Shown one piece after another: positions 51,769 through 61,549 of a stretch of 64,000 bases of DNA. The translations under genes were made by a program, and so were the position numbers. The stretch spans positions 10,870,501 through 10,934,500 of the forward strand of contig NC_087118.1 of assembly GCF_963855985.1 (NCBI RefSeq), given 5' to 3'. The notes beneath the pieces are model-generated. The model saw nothing but the letters and a program-made list of their open reading frames with translations. It had not been told where the DNA came from and searched no databases. Within the stretch, counting starts at the first letter, position 1. Each line of letters starts with the position of its first letter. This stretch comes from Ostrinia nubilalis (lineage: Eukaryota > Arthropoda > Insecta > Lepidoptera > Crambidae).

Positions 51769-54409
51769 TAGGGTCCTTCTAAATCAGCTACGTTCCGTTT
51801 AATGGGAGCATGTATACGTCACACTGAATACGTTCCCAAAGTTTGAGCCAAAAATTCAGGCTAGTTTCGGAGATAATTAAGGAAACAACTTCATTTCTTA
51901 TCAACCCAATACAACACCCTGTTCAGCTGATTCACTACTACACTGACAAAGATCCGCACGCACACAAGCTTACGAAATGGCCGCCATTGCGCTTGTGCTG
52001 CCGTTGGGCCACTGGCCGCGGACGACGGACCGGCGGGCGGCGCCACACAAGCTATTCTAGGGCTACTACTAGTTATTTAAGGATTAAATTAAGGAGAAAA
52101 TTAAAGTTTATTTATTTTTGGTAACATAAAAAAATCTTATGTGGTAAGTACTTATTTAGTGGCCTTAATGGAATGATGTTTATTCAAAAGTTCGTTAAAA
52201 TACCTTTGCGCTTGCAAAAATCTTTTATTTCAAACGTAGCAACGAAACGAAGCAAAAAAGTTAGTTGCCGAAATCAATGACTTATTTTTATGCCATACAC
52301 AAATGGGATAGTTACCATGACTATGAAATTTAGAATTACGGTTATTATTACGTTAATGCAGGCACATTTTTCATGTTAATTTTAATCGCTTAATATCCAC
52401 TTAGCAAATTAAAAATGTGATTCGTAATTGACTCGATCATAGCAGAAACTAAACGCTATCGAATTATCTACCTGTGATTATCGGCAGTCTTTAGTATTCC
52501 GAAGTAAATAATTGTTCCCAACTATCAATTTTAAACTGAAATAATAATAATTAAAATCATCGTAGAAACAAAAAAATAAATTTATAAAAGTAAATAATGA
52601 TAGTTTTATTATTGTTAAGATTAGAAAGAATTTTGGAGTTGACATCCTTAGTTATGCGTGGCGGAGTCGGCGGTATCAAAGACAGCCGTCCCTCACAATA
52701 GCCAAATAGCCGACCGCGCTAGTGTTGTAAGAACCTCGAGTCTTAAAAGTCTTTATTTCGAGACTTGAGTTTATTTTTATGACTAGGACTCGTTAGTCAC
52801 TTGAATCATTGAGTCTTCCGAGTCCTTTCGAGTATTTTAAGTTCTTTAAGCTAGACTGAATCACGACATGAACTTGAGTTGGTGTATACTAATAGGCAAT
52901 AATGAGTGATTTCATATCATCATCCGTATGTTATATCCTGATTGAAAATAAAATAAATCGCACAATACAAATGTAATATCAATAAAATTGCATTAAACGC
53001 AAATAATCGAATCAGAAGTATCCATCTAAAGACTGACGATTTTCGTAATCAAAAAGTTAAAACGGTCCAATAAAATAATAAACACACAGTCTTAATTCAT
53101 TGCTATTATATTTTCTTCAAACTTTTAATAAGTACGATTCCAAGACTCGAGTGTCGTATCGTACAACACTAGCCGGCGCAGCAAACGAACTTGCCGCCGC
53201 CTTTAGACACGTGCCGCCGGCCGCCGGCTAGCGCAATGTACAGTCAGCAAAATAAAATTAAGAAATGCAACAAACTTTTTTTTACTATTCAAATTAAAAT
53301 TGTGTTTGTTGTTAAATCACAGGTACATAAGATAGGTCATAAATAAATACCAAGTTGGAACGGAAATGATTCGGAAATTTTATTTAACTAATTAGGTACC
53401 TACCTACCTCATCTACTTTTCTATTGTAATAGAAATGATGACATTAACGATTAATTTAAGAATGGACTTTGATTTAGGATAAATGGAATATCAATACAAA
53501 CAAATTGAAGAGTTTTATTTGCTTCAATAGTCTAATTTAATGTTTCTAAATAATTGACTAGGCCATTGAATTACCTTCACAAAACAATAAGTTTGATTAA
53601 TTTTTAATTATTATCTGTTATAGGATGTTTTACCATGAAATACTCAACACCATAATTTAGATTCGAATCAATTGAAATCGAAAGCAAGCAGATAAAATAA
53701 TAAACAAATAAGTTTCTTTTTTGTCGACTGTACGCTTATGCCAACTTTTCGGCTCTTGCTTTGGCGGCGTCGGCGTCTTTGTGTCAACAAAAGGCGTGCG
53801 GCTTGTCGGCATTTGTCGGCGCGTGCGCTTTGATTTAATTCAGTTTTTGACTAGCTTTCTTGTGTGAAGGTGCGTTTTGTAGTGCTCGTGAAGTGAACTA
53901 TGACGCACAGGTGCACAAATACAAATAAATTTACTAAGACGCGCCTTAAAAATCATGGCCTTTGCTGGTTGATTTTTCGATGGTGTCGTGAGTCCGTTTT
54001 ACTGTGATTAACATAAGATAATAAGGATAGACAACGATATGAGAGTAGGCCTGCAACATTGAAGTGATAGCTCGCCCAATCAGTCGATCAGCTAATCGGC
54101 TATCAGCTGTGACGACTGCTGTGAGTTGTTATGACGTGAGTGTAAACAACAAAAAAGTGTGCAGTGGTAGTGAGCGTTGTGTGTGTTGTGTCTCGTGTTC
54201 CTGTGCAGAATGAATACACTACAGCTTTGTTGTGTGAGTAAAAAATACAGCATGTTCCATTATGTAAGACGAAATGAATTTTTATTTTTGTTAGAAAATG
54301 TAACTTTGTAAAATCATTATAAAACACATACTCAAATTTGGTGAACTTGTTCAGTGTACCGTATAGATGCCCCCATTAAAAGGAATGTAGCTAGTTTAGA
54401 AGGACCCTG
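51769..54409. mobile_element. TIR element D (GGTCCTTCTAAA ends), 2.6 kb
   Basis: About 75 bp at each end are inverted repeats: TAGGGTCCTTCTAAATCAGC at the left and, in complement, CAGGGTCCTTCTAAACTAGC at the right. TATA flanks both sides (51765-51768, 54410-54413). No transposase frame is left; the interior is AT-rich with GC-rich patches near 52000 and 53200. TATA/TA targets suggest a Tc1/mariner-related element. It holds a hAT-like MITE. Confidence 0.8.
52720..53171. mobile_element. hAT-like MITE in element D, 452 bp
   Basis: Ends read TAGTGTTGTAAGAACCTCGA and, in complement, TAGTGTTGTACGATACGACA. The flanks GACCGCGC and GCCGGCGC match at six of eight positions, as expected of an aged 8-bp duplication. 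GAGTC/GACTC motifs recur inside. No coding region. Confidence 0.75.
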
Positions 54410-55020
54410 TATACGCGAATGGGCATTATGGGTGTTTCTTGTAAGGTGTCAAGCCGAAGGCAGGTGATAGGTGAGGACTAGACCTATCGATTTCACCCCC
54501 ATGTATGTTCTACGATTTTTCATAGTTTAGAAGTTATCGTTAATTTTGTGATTTTTTCAAATTGTATGACCCAGTAGGCTTTAAATTTTTTTATCTTTTT
54601 TTTGGGTCGACTTTTCTCAGATTTCTTTTTTTTGACAGATTCCCTATTAATTGCAGATTTTTGAAAAAAATAATCAACTTCCTATATTTGATGCAAGATA
54701 CAAAATTTTTGCTAGAAACATAAAAAATATGCTTTTAGCGGAACATTCTAAAATTTTCAACTTAAAGGTTTGAAAAAAAAAAGAACTTCCATAGGTCCAA
54801 AATAATTTTAAAAACTGCGCAGTTTTCTGAACTTTCATAATAACACAAAAAAACATGTACTTAATAGGCCATTATTTTCTGTAATCGCTCCACTCAAGTG
54901 GCAAGTTGGAGATTCCGTTACATGTTTTTGACTTTCTTAGGACTAAGTAATGTTTGCAATCCCTTAAGTTTACGTTATGTAGAACACATTTAGAGACAAT
55001 ATCTGAAAAGAACATTTTTT

Positions 55021-55215
55021 ATCCACAACGAGGAAGCTCTTGCCCTTCATCTGGTATACAATAGGAAATATGAAAATATTGATGAACTGCGGACAAAGCT
55101 GACTGAAGCACAAAACCAAATTAAAATGAAGAAGAAGGTTTTACAAATATTTTTTTTGCGTCGTTGTCGAATGTGCATTCAGGTCAACGGCGGACATTTT
55201 GAACATTTACTTTAA
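55021..55215 (+). pseudogene. C-terminal remnant of a DDE transposase
   Basis: The frame reads IHNEEALALHLVYNRKYENI, a helical Lys-rich stretch, then RRCRMCIQVNGGHFEHLL and a TAA. The ending 'cixxnGgHFEHLL' is one I recall from insect mariner-like transposases with a CAGGGTG end. The upstream catalytic part is absent. It would be the source gene from which the foldback arose (inference). Confidence 0.5.
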
Positions 55216-55230
55216 ATTAAATCATTACAC

Positions 55231-55233
55231 CCT

Positions 55234-55321
<88 letters not shown>
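55231..55321. repeat. Compound CT/CA microsatellite
   Basis: About ten CT units (55231-55251) pass directly into about 35 CA units (55252-55321). Length is likely to vary between individuals. Confidence 0.95.
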
Positions 55322-55324
<3 letters not shown>

Positions 55325-55387
55325 CTTTCCCTTTCTCTCACACTCTAATAATATGTAGGTATATCGAATTTAATCGTAAAGTAACAA

Positions 55388-55500
55388 CCACCACTGTGGT
55401 CTAGTGGTAAGGCCACCTATTTAGGACAGCCAATTCCTCTGTGGTTTAGGAGTCCGAGTGAAGCTCGCTGATCATCCATCAGTTTCCATCAGGTCAGATG
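55388..55500 (+). repeat. tRNA-like (SINE-like) block
   Basis: CTGTGGTCTAGTGGTAAGGC resembles the A box half of a glutamate/aspartate tRNA, and GTTTAGGAGTCCGAG about 45 bp later could be a worn B box. No cloverleaf can be drawn with confidence, so this is at best a tRNA-derived SINE fragment. Confidence 0.3.
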
Positions 55501-56127
55501 AATGGCAAGAGATTCCTCGTTGTGGATAAAAAAATGTTCTGTTCAGTTATTGTCTTTAAATGTGTTCTACGTAACGTAAACTTAGAGAATTGCAAACATT
55601 AGTTAGTCCTAAGAAAGTCAAAAACATGTAACGGAATCTCCGACTTACCACTTTAGTGGAGCGATTACAGAAAATAATGGCCTATTAAGTACATGTTTTT
55701 TTGTATTATTATGAAAGTTCAGAAAACTGCGCAGTTTTTAAAATTATTTTGGACCTACGGAATTTCTTTTTTTTTTCAAACCTTTAAGTTGAAAATTTTA
55801 GGATGTTCCGCTAAAAGCATATTTTTTTATGTTTCTAGCAAAAATTTTGTATCTTGCATCAAAGATAGGAAGTTGATTATTTTTTTCAAAAATCTGCAAT
55901 TAATAGGGAATCTGTCAAAAAAAAAGAAATCTGAGAAAAGTCGACCCAAAAAAAAGATAAAAAAATTTAAAGCCTACTGGGTCATACAATTTGAAAAAAT
56001 CACAAAATTAACGATAACTTCTAAACTATGAAAAATCGTAGAACATACATGGGGGTGAAATCGATAGGTCTAGTCTTCACCTATCACCTGCCTTCGGCTT
56101 GACACCTTACAAGAAACACCCTGTATA

Positions 56128-57102
56128 ACAGTTGTTATTATGGAGAGTACTATTATGTTGTGGCAACATCAGTTTGTGCGGGTCTCTCGGTCGTAGCCTC
56201 TGTATATGAGTTTCTGTTTTAAAGAATGACATGTTATGCCTTATGAAAGTTCCTATTTCAAAGATATACATGGCTGTCACTGTAAGTAAGTTGTATTTCT
56301 TAAACATAGGCCTGCAGCTTTCACGTGGCCCAATGCCACTTATGGCTCGCACACATTTTTTTTGAGCAATAAACACCTTTTGCACATCTGTTGAGTTTCC
56401 CCACAAAATTATTCCATATCTCAACACTGATGATACATAACCATGGTATGCCATGATGGCAGTCTTTTCATTTGTTGTATTTCTTAGACGATACAGAGCA
56501 AATACGAAACGGCTTAACTTCTTACATATACCCTGAACATGACTTTTCCAATTGCAATGGCGATCTAGTGTAATACCCAAAAATTTCGTCTCATGGACTT
56601 CATCTATAATTTGTTCTCGGCACTTTAAGTTTAAGTTTATGCTTTTACTTTTGACGTTATGAAACTGAATGTATTTAGTTTTTGAGGCGTTAATTAAGAG
56701 ATTATTCTGTCTTAACCAGTTATCTACATTAACTATTGATTTATTAATCGAAGCTTCGTAGCTCACCCCTTTCTCATTATTTGGTATAACAAGTGAAATA
56801 TCATCTGCAAACAAGATAGTTTCAAAACGGGTAACCTTCGATAAGTCGTTTACATATAAAAGAAACAACAGGGGTCCCAGGACGCTTCCCTGAGGAATGC
56901 CCAATTTATTTTGTCGAAAGGATGACCTATAGTCAATCGCCTCGTTACTCTGATTAATTTTTGTGACCTGTACGCACTGCGTTCTGTCTGCAAGGTAACT
57001 CCTGATCCAGTTGAGCGCAGGTCCTCTAATGCCATATTTTTCGCATTTGTCGAGGAGGATTTTGTGGTCAACTCGATCGAATGCCTTGCAACTTCTTGTC
57101 AA
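56128..57102 (-). pseudogene. LINE ORF2: reverse transcriptase palm to near C-terminus
   Basis: The frame covers KAFDRVDHKILL (motif A region), GIPQGSVLGPLLFLLYVNDL (motif B), ILFADDISLVI (catalytic FADD) and the thumb (TKFLGITLDRHCNWKSHV, then MAYHGYVSSVLRYGIILWGN). The maturase-like end continues to about 56130, where element E begins. The last few codons of the open frame lie inside E and are not part of the LINE. A frameshift near 57090 separates it from the upstream half. Confidence 0.9.
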
Positions 57103-58018
57103 AGAATATAGATGTAACTGGCACTTTGCTATCTATAAAATTGGTAACGCTACACATCAGTCCGTATCCTGCGAGAGTTGTAGATTTATGTTTCTGAAAC
57201 CCATTCTGCTCCTTGGCTATGATATTATGTTTATCCAGAAAGTTTGTGATCCTAACTTTCATAGCCTTTTCAAAAAAATTTGAAAGAATAGGAACAAGAG
57301 TTATAGGCCGATAGTTATTTTCATCCGGTTTGTCATTCTTTTTAAACAATGGTTTGACAATGGAGTGTTTAAGTGACTCTGGAAATAAACCTTGCTCAAA
57401 TGATAAATTTATCAGATGCACTAGTATTGGCGCTAGATATTTGGCACACGCTTTAAGTATGGGCGTGGAGAGGTGATCTATTCCTACTGATTTTGTGCTA
57501 TTCAAAGATTTAATAATATTTAGGACTTCACATTCCGTGTATGGTTTCAGAAATATACTAGTATTCAAATTGTCAATTAACTTATGGTCATATCTGCCAT
57601 GTGTCAGGGGAGAGTTGGATACATTGATAAAGTGATTGTTAAACATTTCAGCAATTTGAAGAGGATCTTTAATTTCTTGGTTATTAAGATTCAACGATTT
57701 AATGTCTATATTTGTTTTGTTATATTCTGACATGTTCTTGATGACATCCCATGAGACTTTACATTTATTTTTTGCCTTTTTTACTATATTAGCATTGCGG
57801 TTTTTTTGTGAGGTAAATATGCATTCCCGCAATATTTTACTATACTTTTTAAAAGCACATTTAGTTAATTCTGATCTGGTTCTGTAATAAGCAGACCTCA
57901 GTTTACGTTTGTTTATGCAAGAAACCCTAATGCCTTTTGTGATCCACTTTGGTCTTGTATTTTTTGAATTAATTTTAATGCGCTTTTCTGGGAAACATAG
58001 TTCATAGAAAAGGCACAA
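57068..58018 (-). pseudogene. LINE ORF2: linker and reverse transcriptase fingers
   Basis: The frame encodes NTRPKWITKGIRVSCINKRK (the usual linker), KSVGIDHLSTPILKACAKYL, LFKKNDKPDENNYRPITLVP and EQNGFQKHKSTTLAGYGLM, the standard order of the finger motifs. It ends by frameshift before motif A. Upstream it is joined to the endonuclease part through one in-frame TGA near 58060. Confidence 0.9.
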
Positions 58019-58063
58019 TTCATCATGAAACTTTTTAAAGGCAGAATTTAGGTTACCATCGCT

Positions 58064-58498
58064 TCAGACATCTTGCCATGACAAACTACTAATGTAATTT
58101 ACGAATTTGTGTACGTTCTCATCATTAAAATCTCTCTGTCGCTTGTACCAAAAAATAACCCTGTATTTATGCAAGTCTGTTTGAAAGGAAAGCGTTTGGC
58201 AAGTATTATGGTCGGAAAGATAGAGCTCGTGAACATTCCCCTTGGCATCCCCAATATTGCTAGCAATGTGATCAATACATGAGAGACCACGCGTAGGCTC
58301 GTCGATGTGTAACTCAATGTTAAAACTATGTAACAAGTTTACTAGATTAGTAGATAATGTGTCTTTTTTTAAGGTGTTGATATTCCAGTCACCGGTTAAT
58401 ACTAGTTTTTTATTTCTTATTGATAGTTTGTACAAAAGTAGTTTCAGTTGGAGTTTAAGAATCGTTAAACTGATATAGAAGAAATTTAGTAGGAACAC
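58064..58498 (-). pseudogene. LINE ORF2: end of endonuclease
   Basis: The frame contains VLTGDWNINTLKKD (the GDxN block), ELHIDEPTRGLSCIDHIASN and the final catalytic 'SDH' (LYLSDHNTCQTLSF). These are the last motifs of APE-type LINE endonucleases. The N-terminal half is missing, so the LINE copy is 5'-truncated at about 58500. Confidence 0.85.
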
Positions 58499-58554
58499 AA
58501 TAATTTGTGATTATGGCAAGGACATGGAGGGGGGGGAGACTTGAAGTTTTGTAG

Positions 58555-58832
58555 TTTGGGATGGGTTGCAAAACTAGGGGGTTTTGCAAGTTTGAGAGGT
58601 GCAGGAGACTTCATACCAGAAGTTTTAAGGTGGGGGGGGGGGGGGGGCAAGCCATTGGAAGGGGGGTTGCAAAGCTAGGGTGTTTTGCAATTTAGACAGG
58701 TGCAGGAGACTTCTAGAAGTTTCAAGGTAGGTGGGGGATCAGGTGATTGGATGGTGGGGTTGCAAAACTAGAGGGTTTTGCATGTTGGGGAGGTGCAGGA
58801 GACTTCGTACTAGAAGTTTCAGTAGGAGGTGC
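58555..58832. repeat. G-rich minisatellite, three units
   Basis: Units near 58567, 58668 and 58758 share TTGCAAAACTAGRGGGTTTT and GAGGTGCAGGAGACTTC, with a variable poly-G stretch (16 G near 58634). The G runs could form quadruplexes. Confidence 0.85.
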
Positions 58833-58844
58833 TGGGAGATGCCA

Positions 58845-59370
58845 CCGCGTTTTCCGATACGCGGCCTCCACTCCAGAACCTTGCTGCCCCATCGGCCGTC
58901 AGTTCTGCGTACTATGTGCCCTGCCCATTGCCACTTCAGCTTGCTAATCCGTCGGGCTATGTCAGCGTCTTTAGTTATTTTACGGATCTCCTCATTTCTG
59001 ATTCGATCTCGTAAAGAAACACCGAGCATAGCCCTCTCCATAGCACGCTGTGCAACTTTGAGATTCTGTATAGGCCTATAGTGAGAGGCCACGTTTCCGA
59101 ACCATAAGTCATCACTGGTAACACACATTAGTTGTAGACTTTACTCTACAGGCACTGAGGTATTTTGGACGAAAAGATGTTGCATGGTTTCCTGAACGCT
59201 GCCCAGCTGAGTTGGATTCGACAATTGACCTCTTTCTCGAAATTGGACCCACCTAGCTGAATCGTTTGTCCGAGGCAGACATACTTGTTAACTATTTCGA
59301 GGATTGAGCTCCCAACCGAAACTGGGTAGGGCGGAACATGGACATTGGACATAAGCTTTGTTTTGTCCAT
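58845..59370 (-). pseudogene. RTE-like LINE reverse transcriptase fragment, copy 2
   Basis: The minus strand reads MDKTKLMSNVHVPPYPVSVG, SILEIVNKYVCLGQTIQLGG and FSSKIPQCL. After stops in the join, AQRAMERAMLGVSLRDRIRN and HIVRRTDGRWGSKVLEWRPR follow. It matches the fragment at 12050-12550 in sequence. Its upstream end is replaced by the hexanucleotide microsatellite exactly at the MNMDKTK codons, and its downstream end meets the G-rich minisatellite. Confidence 0.88.
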
Positions 59371-59887
59371 ATTCATAATCATAATCATAATCATAATCAT
59401 AATCATAATCATAATCATAATCATAATCATAATCATAATCATAATCATAATCATAATCATAATCATAATCATAATCATAATCATAATCATAATCATAATC
59501 ATAATCATAATCATAATCATAATCATAATCATAATCATAATCATAACCATAACCATAACCATAACCATAACCATAACCATAACCATAACCATAACCATAA
59601 CCATAACCATAACCATAACCATAACCATAACCATAACCATAACCATAACCATAACCATAACCATAACCATAACCATAACCATAACCATAACCATAACCAT
59701 AACCATAACCATAACCATAACCATAACCATAACCATAACCATAACCATAACCATAACCATAACCATAACCATAACCATAACCATAACCATAACCATAACC
59801 ATAACCATAACCATAACCATAACCATAACCATAACCATAACCATAACCATAACCATAACCATAACCATAACCATAACCATAACCATA
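59371..59887. repeat. Hexanucleotide microsatellite (CATAAT)n(CATAAC)n
   Basis: About 29 units of CATAAT (59371 to about 59545) change abruptly to about 57 units of CATAAC, with almost no interruptions. Long open frames on both strands (His-Asn, Met-Val and Ile-Thr repeats) are by-products. The first units match the LINE text ATGAATATGG on the minus strand, so the repeat probably grew from that site. It is not the insect telomere repeat TTAGG. Confidence 0.97.
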
Positions 59888-59943
59888 CAGGATGTCACAT
59901 ACAAAATATTCTTAGGTACAGTCATGATTCACCTTTATGGTAT

Positions 59944-60427
59944 ACTAGCGGCCGCCCGCGACTTCGTACGCGTGGATCCCGTTGTACCCCCTTCATCTAT
60001 CTTACGCGGTTTAGATTTTTTCATACAAATGTTTTTTTCCGCTAACTCCCGTTCCCGTGGGAATTTTGCAATATCCTGTTGTAACTAAGCTTCAAGTTTA
60101 CTAAGGTACCTGCATGCCAAATTTCAAGTGTCTAACTTAAGCGGTTTAGATTTTTCATACAAATGTTTTTCCCGCTAACTCCCGTTCCCGTGGGAATTTT
60201 GCAATATCCTGTTGTAACTAAGCTTTAATTTTACTAAGGTACCTGCATGCCGAATTTCAAGCGTCTAACTTAAACGGTTCAGATTTTTCATACAAAACGA
60301 TTTTCCCGCTAATTCCCATTCCCGTGGGAATTCCTAAGTATCCTATAACCTGCCCAGGAGTATGAAGAATAATTGTGCCAAGTTTCGTTAAAATCCGTCG
60401 AGTAGTTTTTGTTTCTATAAGGAACAT

Positions 60428-60472
<45 letters not shown>

Positions 60473-60590
60473 AATTTTACTGATTGCATTTTTGGCATCA
60501 GTATCGATCACTAATCACCCCCTGATAGTTATTTTGAAAATATATTTAATGTACAGAATTGACCTCTCTACAGATTTATTATAAGTATAG
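59944..60590 (+). repeat. RTE-like 3' tail, copy 2, with CAGA run
   Basis: It starts CTAGCGGCCGCCCGCGACTT like 19018 and has three internal units with CTAACTTAAGCGGTTTAGAT. It continues to CGTCGAGTAGTTTTTGTTTC, a CAGA microsatellite (60430-60470) and an end at TTATTATAAGTATAGATG. The end is complete here but missing in the 19.0-kb copy. TATAAGTATAGAT-type ends are usual for lepidopteran RTE tails (from memory). Confidence 0.8.
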
Positions 60591-60667
60591 ATGAATATAA
60601 AATTGTCAGTTTGAATATTATACAAATTACTTACAGGAAAAAAAAAAAACAATGTATACAGTTATTT

Positions 60668-60880
60668 TTACATCTTGTCATCAAAGAATGTTCTAATGTC
60701 ATAGTATACCTTTTCAGTGAGGAAGCCATTGAGCGCAATTTTAAACCTTTTAATATCATTAATTGACCTGATATACAATGGAATTTTATTATAAATTTTT
60801 GGTGCCATGCAGTTTACACTCATTCTTCGGAGAAGGGTTTTGCATTGATGAGTAAATGGCAATGCCAGATTTTGTATGGA
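60668..60880 (-). pseudogene. LINE ORF2 C-terminus
   Basis: Beyond the foldback, PFTHQCKTLLRRMSVNCMAP, KIYNKIPLYIRSINDIKRFK and FLTEKVYYDIRTFFDDKM lead to a stop. 'YNKIPxxIR...F' is the usual last block of such LINEs and matches the C-terminus of the LINE at 51.5 kb in layout. Confidence 0.82.
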
Positions 60881-61383
60881 AGGTGGCGTCTTTTTTTTTT
60901 CGCGCGGCCATCGACCAAACTTTGTTTTTTGATTACAAAATAGTGTAATAAACCAAACTTACTATGAGATGTATACCTCTAAACTCAGTCTGAACTGAGT
61001 TACGAGCATTAGAAGTTTGATGATTTACATACTAGATTTGCTTTTTGCGCGCAAGTTTTGTAAGAAATTGCAACAAAATATTGCGCTATTTTTTATTGCG
61101 CTGATTCTGCTCCACACTGATGTCTGGAGCCTTTAATGGATGGTATTGTTTGTTTACACATACAACGTCACTATTTTGTTGCAATTTCTTACAAAACTTG
61201 CTCGCAAAAAGCAAATCTAGTATGTAAATCATCAAACTTCTAACGCTCGTAACTCAGTTCAGACTGAGTTTAGAGGTATACATGTCATAGTAAGTTTGGT
61301 TTATTACATTATTTTGTAAGCAAAAAACAAGGTTTGGTCGATGGCCGCGCGAAAAAAAAAAGACGCCAATTTCCGGCATTGTC
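60873..61383. mobile_element. Foldback/MITE in LINE, about 480-510 bp
   Basis: GGCGTCTTTTTTTTTTCGCG and GGCCATCGACCAAAC near 60886 are mirrored near 61366. Pairing continues inward for about 200 bp (AGTAAGTTTGGTTTATTACA, CTCAGTTCAGACTGAGTTTA). The shorter CAATGCC / GGCATTG motifs just outside may be the true ends. No coding region. Confidence 0.85.
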
Positions 61384-61549
61384 TTTTCAGTGTGCCCTCA
61401 CGACGACTTCCGACAGTATTCATTTCAAAATAGTGTGGGTTATTGCGAACAAAGTTTGCAACTTCGGATATGTACATAGACGGCAATGTCAAAATTTTAT
61501 ATTTGCGAAAGTACGGTTCACAAGAATCATCCTGCTTTAGACCGAACAT
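61366..61549 (-). pseudogene. LINE ORF2 continuation after frameshift
   Basis: MFGLKQDDSCEPYFRKYKIL and PSMYISEVANFVRNN continue the reverse transcriptase in the next frame. The block ends at GTLKRQCRK, where the foldback insertion starts. Confidence 0.8.

Larger units (their letters stand above)
54428..56123. mobile_element. Foldback element E with transposase remnant
   Basis: Arms of about 635 bp (54428-55062 and 55490-56123) are near-perfect inverted repeats. The right end reads CAGGGTGTTTCTTGTAAGG in complement; the left end is slightly decayed. The core holds the end of a transposase-like frame, CT and CA microsatellites and a tRNA-like block. It lies 18 bp from element D in the same LINE. 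Confidence 0.88.
51405..58500 (-). mobile_element. LINE (Jockey/CR1-like) interrupted by two TIR elements
   Basis: The 3' end is a TATTC repeat (about 51412-51449). The C-terminal coding part (51500-51768), a 14-bp island (54414-54427) and the main body (56128-58500) are all parts of one ORF2. The coding text continues across the insertions (MPIRVYNRIPLEIRQLP is read from the island into the left part). The 5' end, near 58500, is truncated inside the endonuclease. Lesions and insertions make it inactive. Confidence 0.82.

Noticed and set aside
55388..55460. A tRNA gene near the CA microsatellite
   Set aside because: A box-like and B box-like words exist, but no acceptor stem or anticodon arm can be paired; at most a SINE fragment.
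59371..59887. Telomeric DNA
   Set aside because: The unit is CATAAC/CATAAT, not the insect repeat TTAGG, and it lies inside a LINE fragment.
59146..60088. Long open frames of Met-Val, His-Asn and Ile-Thr repeats
   Set aside because: They are translations of the CATAAT/CATAAC microsatellite in different frames and strands; only the short LINE part is real coding homology.
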